25,634 bases of DNA from Desulfobacterales bacterium. GTDB lineage: Bacteria > Desulfobacterota > Desulfobacteria > Desulfobacterales > JAFDCJ01. The position numbers were made by a program, and so were the translations under genes. The stretch is from assembly GCA_020345785.1 (NCBI GenBank), contig CP070771.1:3894761-3920394 (forward strand), written 5' to 3'. Under the pieces are notes generated by a model, which had not been told where the DNA came from, ran no database searches, and saw only the letters and a program-made list of their open reading frames with translations. Position 1 is the stretch's first letter. The number at the start of each line of letters is the position of its first letter. Shown here in pieces: positions 22,060 through 25,634 of the stretch.

Positions 22060-24852
22060 TCAAAAGATAGGGGACGTGCAACACACACGAAAACCAAGGT
22101 CGAAATACCGGTAGTCCGGGTGATTGTAATGGCGGGCTGCACATCGCGCGAGGCCGTGGTTGTTGAGCCAAGACCCGCCGCGTACCGAACGGCGTCTCTT
22201 TCCGTTAAGCTCGATCTGATTTGGGTTTTCGTATTCGTTCTGGCACCATTCCCTCACATTTCCGCTCATATCCAGAGCTCCTACCGGTGAAGCTCCTTCC
22301 GGATAAAGCCCTACTGCGGTGGTTCGGCTCAAACGGCTTTCACGGGTATTAGCTCTGTTTGAGTCCCAGTTCGCCCCCCATGGATAAATGCTGGCCGGAT
22401 CTCCTCCCGTTGCTGCCTGCTGCCATTCCCACTCGGTGGGTAGCCGTATCTCGTCGCCGTAACCAAGGCGCTTCGTCAACCAGCGGCAAAAAGCCATCGC
22501 ATCGTACCACGACACATTTTCCGCCGGATGATTATCGAGCTTCTGATATTGTTTACCCGGTTCATCCTCGCGTTCAGCCATACCCTCCCACCAGCGTTTA
22601 TCGCAATAACCGTCTTGGGCTTCGAGGAACCTGCGGTACTGAATCAAGGATACCGGATACTTGCCGATGCAAAAGGGATCAACAGAAAATGTGCCAGCTT
22701 TTTTCTTAAGAATTATTTTTCCACCCGGCACCTTGCACCAGACAATATCTGGCAATCCGTCCGCACGAATACCAACACCGCGCCGAGGATCACCTATTTC
22801 TGCAAGACGGTCACCAATTTTCATCCGCTGCTGGGGGATGGTGGCCGAATCTTCGATTACATTTAGCCAGCGCTCGCTTTCAGGTCGTATAAATTTCTCT
22901 TCCAGCGGACTTAAGTTCGGACGCATCCGCTCCACCATCTGACTGACAAACTCAAGCCGCTCATGGGGCCAGAGAAAAGGAGCAGCGCATCGTTGCTTTT
23001 CCCACTCCGCCGCCGCCAGGCGCACCTGCCGCAGCAGTCGCAGGTCGTCCCTCCTGACCTCGATCCATTCCCTGATACGCGGCCAATTGGTGAATATTGC
23101 TTCGTGGGCCACCTCCACCATCGCTTCGTTTCCTTCTCCCTGGCTTGTAACCAACAAACGCGCTTCGGTCAGCGTTTTTACCATAACTTCGGCCTCAGCC
23201 CCATCGGCGACCTGGCTCAATTGCGCTCGTCGTCGGGTCGCAACCCCACGTTCGTCAACTTCTACCAGTTCCCGGAATACGCGTGCGAGCGCAGCTTCTA
23301 ACCCGCCTTCTTTTTCTTTGAGAGCGGTGAAGGTGTCTTCCGCTCGTTTACCAATGGCGCCGTGAACGCCATTAAAGCTGTCATAAGCGGCATGAGTCAG
23401 GGTCTTGCGGCTTTCTTTCAAGCTCTGCCAGAGTTCAAAGAGCGCAAAGGCCATGAGCGCCAGTGCGCCCGGCTCGGTGCCTGTATCGTCAAGGATGCGC
23501 TCCGGGAGCCCCTTTTCGAAATGCAGCCCGGCCCTTTCCGCCGGCCGAGTGATCATTTCATTCAGTTCACCTATCTTTGGCGCCAAAAGCGTGAACTGCC
23601 CCCCTACCAGCAACTCATCCAGTACGGGCCAATCCAGGCAGCGATGGTAAAAATCAGCCCGCATCGTTATCACTGTTCGAACCCGGGCCTCCTTGGCCAT
23701 CAGCACCAACAAATCTACAAAGGGTTGCAGATATTTCGTGTCGACCAGCGTAAACAGCTCTTCAAATTGATCGATAAAAATCAGCACCTCGACCCAGTCC
23801 GGTGTGCCATCCAAAGCCATTGAGACAATTTCCTGCAAAGCGTCGGAGTCGGCCTCTAGATCTTGTGCCAGGTCTCGAGGTCGGCGTCCATGCCCCTCAA
23901 TGATCAATTTGAAGCCGTTTGCGAGTGCCATAAAGGGATTGTCACCAACCTCGCCGGGGGTGAACCGTACGCTAACCCAGTCTTTGCTGCCATGAATAGC
24001 ATTATTTTTCAACGCGGGAAGCAGTCCGGCTGCCACCAGCGATGATTTACCCGATCCGGATGCACCCACTACCGCAATGAAACGTTTGTTCGGCTTGCTC
24101 AGTACATCAATTAGTTCATCGGTTTCCCGGCCCCGGCCATAAAAAATTAGAGCTTCCTCTTGAGTGAAGGCTCGTAGGCCTGGAAAAGGTGGCGTGGATG
24201 GATCCCAGGTCGGCTCTTCAGATGGCATTGAAATGTCCAATTGATCCAGCGGGTGTTTCTCAAAATATCCTGCTACAAAGTCGCGGAGATCCTCGTCCAG
24301 TAAATCTTTGAAATCAGACGGCTCGTCGTATTTTTTTAAATATCTTTTATATGACCCATCAGGATTTCTAAATTCTGAAAAGAAACTTTCAACCAAATCC
24401 CATTGTCTCTTTTTCTCATCATATTCTGAGTCGTTAAATAGGACTGGAGGAGGTTGGCTTTTTCGGTACACCAGCACTTCAGGTTTGCCGGTTTTTTCCG
24501 CAGCATTAAGACCGTCAAGAAATTCATACTCCGTACCCGAGCGGTAACGGCCGCCATCCGGTTTGCGATAATTATCGGACAAGGGAGTTCCCATTCTCGC
24601 CCAAAATATGACAATGACAACGTCGCAATCGGACGGTTTCATCAGTCCGCGGTTGATCGCCTCCTGCGGTTCGAGGTGCGCCGGCATGCGGGTACCTGCC
24701 CCGGATTTGTCCCACGCTACGACCTCCAGCTTGAGTCGATCCCGGTATGCGCGCTCGCTTTGTATCCGATCAATCACCTCCCGGGCCAACTGCCGCTCAC
24801 GGCTGACGTCGCCGGGGGAGGAAAGGAAAATGTGTATATGGTGCATGGTCAT
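22060..24852 (-). CDS. DUF4062 - nSTAND P-loop NTPase - FGE-sulfatase/C-type-lectin-like fusion protein
   Basis: A 930-residue predicted cytoplasmic protein. Residues 1 to about 130 start IHIFLSSPGDVSRER, as in DUF4062. About 222-600 form a STAND-type NTPase: FYGR at 237-240, Walker A GASGSGKSS (263-271), Walker B LIFIDQFEELF (357-367), then an arginine segment TMRADFY and a helical region. Residues 690-930 are an FGE-sulfatase domain (VSWYDAMAFCRWL, RLPTEWEWQQAA, GNVREWCQNEY, RGGSWLNN, GFRV). STAND proteins are signal-triggered oligomerising switches, many of them in phage defence or regulated cell death. Here the C-terminal domain is the likely sensor and the N-terminal domain the likely effector or adaptor (inference). 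Two ATGs lie close together at the start, with a weak ribosome site. It is flanked by a recombinase remnant, so it is probably on an acquired island. Confidence 0.88.
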   Translation of the reverse strand: MTMHHIHIFLSSPGDVSRERQLAREVIDRIQSERAYRDRLKLEVVAWDKSGAGTRMPAHLEPQEAINRGLMKPSDCDVVIVIFWARMGTPLSDNYRKPDGGRYRSGTEYEFLDGLNAAEKTGKPEVLVYRKSQPPPVLFNDSEYDEKKRQWDLVESFFSEFRNPDGSYKRYLKKYDEPSDFKDLLDEDLRDFVAGYFEKHPLDQLDISMPSEEPTWDPSTPPFPGLRAFTQEEALIFYGRGRETDELIDVLSKPNKRFIAVVGASGSGKSSLVAAGLLPALKNNAIHGSKDWVSVRFTPGEVGDNPFMALANGFKLIIEGHGRRPRDLAQDLEADSDALQEIVSMALDGTPDWVEVLIFIDQFEELFTLVDTKYLQPFVDLLVLMAKEARVRTVITMRADFYHRCLDWPVLDELLVGGQFTLLAPKIGELNEMITRPAERAGLHFEKGLPERILDDTGTEPGALALMAFALFELWQSLKESRKTLTHAAYDSFNGVHGAIGKRAEDTFTALKEKEGGLEAALARVFRELVEVDERGVATRRRAQLSQVADGAEAEVMVKTLTEARLLVTSQGEGNEAMVEVAHEAIFTNWPRIREWIEVRRDDLRLLRQVRLAAAEWEKQRCAAPFLWPHERLEFVSQMVERMRPNLSPLEEKFIRPESERWLNVIEDSATIPQQRMKIGDRLAEIGDPRRGVGIRADGLPDIVWCKVPGGKIILKKKAGTFSVDPFCIGKYPVSLIQYRRFLEAQDGYCDKRWWEGMAEREDEPGKQYQKLDNHPAENVSWYDAMAFCRWLTKRLGYGDEIRLPTEWEWQQAATGGDPASIYPWGANWDSNRANTRESRLSRTTAVGLYPEGASPVGALDMSGNVREWCQNEYENPNQIELNGKRRRSVRGGSWLNNHGLARCAARHYNHPDYRYFDLGFRVCCTSPIF
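22087..22182 (-). other. Candidate diversity-generating retroelement variable region
   Basis: Residues 891-922 of the STAND fusion read RGGSWLNNHGLARCAARHYN followed by HPDYRYFDLGFR. This matches the fixed framework of C-type-lectin-fold targets (RGGSW...PD.R....GFR), with the intervening positions occupied by L, H, Y, N, F and D. Every one of these codons ends in C or T, as adenine mutagenesis of AAC/AAT template codons would give. Only the three Leu codons (CTC, CTC, CTT) are independent evidence, because the other residues can only have such codons. No template repeat or reverse transcriptase was seen in the window. Confidence 0.35.
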
Positions 24853-24975
24853 ATCTGTCTAGCATTATGGTTGGAAAAGGATGAAGATTCAAAGTCTGCC
24901 ATTATGGCCCTGACTCAAGAAACGTATGGAATCACTTACTGGTCTGAATGCCCTAATAGACTTTTTGCAAATGCC

Positions 24976-25003
24976 ATTATCACATATTTAGTAAATTTTG
25001 CAA
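24976..25003 (-). promoter_or_regulatory. Possible promoter of the STAND-type gene
   Basis: Minus-strand hexamers TTGCAA (24998-25003) and GATAAT (24976-24981) are separated by 16 bases and lie in an AT-rich stretch. This leaves a leader of roughly 115 bases before the start codon. The match is fair, but AT-rich sequence produces such matches by chance. Confidence 0.35.
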
Positions 25004-25144
25004 TATGTTATGATAACAATGGGCTCGAAAATTTAAGGTTCAGAGCATTCTCTTTGGAGTATATTTTTGACCAGATGCTTTGAAGGCCGACTCCCTTATT
25101 CGGACCGGTTCCATGATTTTTAGAGAGCAATATTAAATTTTGAT

Positions 25145-25262
25145 TGGTCGGCTGCGTTCACTCCAATTCCCCTTGCGCTTTCTCGGAATGGATTGCTTTT
25201 GTGACTTTTTTTCTCTCACGGAATTCTTCTTCTGTATCAAATTCATCAATCCCAATAGTTGG
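25145..25262 (-). pseudogene. Short gene remnant, antitoxin-like tail (tentative)
   Basis: A minus-strand frame without an ATG reads about 37 residues, including PTIGIDEFDTEEEFRERKK and ending KAIHSEKAQGELE before TGA. A stop lies directly upstream. The charged, helical character with a final EG/QG-type turn recalls small antitoxins or other regulatory tails, but this is an impression only. Possibly the surviving 3' end of a lost gene. Confidence 0.2.
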
Positions 25263-25504
25263 AAAGGATCATTCGCAGATTTCATATCACAGTGATCAAG
25301 ATGATTTATCAGGATGAAAATTCATGATCCGTAAATATAGGTGATGGGCGAGAATTATAAAACTAAATCTATAATTTTTGAAAGAAAAATAGAACATTTA
25401 GAAAATTGAAGTCGAAAAAATAAACATTTCAACTTACCCATGGGACATCTTTACCTGAATCTTGTATGAAGATTAATGAGAGGAGCATTTATTATTATTA
25501 AACC

Positions 25505-25543
25505 ATGCGCAAAATCAGAGAAGTTTTCCGATTAAAATTTTAG
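25505..25543 (+). pseudogene. Possible relic of an IS21-type transposase start
   Basis: ATG begins MRKIREVFRLKF and then meets TAG. The peptide closely resembles the usual N-terminus of IS21-family IstA proteins as I remember them. The sequence after the stop does not continue the family in any frame I read, so only a scar or a chance match remains. There is no ribosome site. Confidence 0.3.
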
Positions 25544-25634
25544 GGGAAATCATGGGGACGGCGTTGACTGAGTTGACTTACTTTAGGAATTGAGGAAGCG
25601 GCGTTTACAAAGAAACGAACGGTAAAGACTCCTA

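Larger units (their letters stand above)
24853..25634. other. AT-rich region without an intact gene
   Basis: No convincing complete gene in about 780 bases. On the minus strand a promoter candidate for the STAND gene is visible, with TTGCAA (24998-25003) and GATAAT (24976-24981) spaced by 16, about 120 bases before its start. Two coding-like fragments (25145-25262 and 25505-25543) are listed separately. The rest is low in G+C and looks like non-coding or decayed sequence. Confidence 0.45.

Noticed and set aside
24454..25083. 209-codon plus-strand frame across the start of the STAND-type gene
   Set aside because: The first two thirds are antisense to the DUF4062 region; the remainder has no domain signature and no ribosome site.
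1..25634. CRISPR arrays, tRNA or rRNA genes
   Set aside because: No regularly spaced repeats, cloverleaf-like segments or conserved rRNA stretches were seen on reading the window.

Overview
The window is bacterial and reads like a Gram-negative, anaerobe-type genome, possibly Desulfobacterota. That placement is my inference from protein style, the IS481 and STAND content and the palindromic spacers; there is no rRNA or tRNA to settle it. No tRNA, rRNA or CRISPR array was seen.

Bases 1-9,000 hold a long leftward operon, apparently read from one strong promoter at about 8,900. In transcription order it encodes a VOC-fold protein, E1-beta, E2 and E1-alpha of a 2-oxo acid/acetoin dehydrogenase complex, a doubtful 41-residue ORF, a DeoC-family aldolase, an FGGY carbohydrate kinase, an SDR oxidoreductase and dihydrolipoamide dehydrogenase. 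Bases 9,335-15,736, also leftward, hold a GntR/HutC regulator, a ribose-type ABC importer (two permeases, double ATPase, binding protein) and a second SDR. Going right from 15,985 are a zinc dehydrogenase and an SGNH esterase. Together these look like one carbon-source locus: ester removal, import, oxidation, phosphorylation, aldol cleavage, and oxidation of a keto fragment to an acyl-CoA. An identical 18-bp operator-like sequence lies in the promoter regions of both leftward operons, and a degenerate copy lies at the regulator's own promoter. The substrate is unknown.

The import half looks damaged. One permease is frameshifted at a run of seven G, the binding protein is frameshifted just after its signal peptide, and the adjacent SDR lacks its nucleotide-binding motif and has Glu for its catalytic Lys. 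This is either real decay or, for the two frameshifts, assembly error.

Bases 17,892-25,634 are accessory. They hold an IS481-family element with terminal repeats and a 7-bp target duplication but a nonsense-broken transposase, an amidase, a stop-interrupted ParB-like reading frame, a truncated tyrosine recombinase, and a 930-residue protein combining DUF4062, an nSTAND P-loop NTPase and a C-terminal FGE-sulfatase/C-type-lectin-like domain. The last 30 or so residues of that protein look like the variable region of a diversity-generating retroelement target, although no reverse transcriptase or template repeat is in the window. The right edge carries possible small relics, including a peptide resembling the start of an IS21 transposase.
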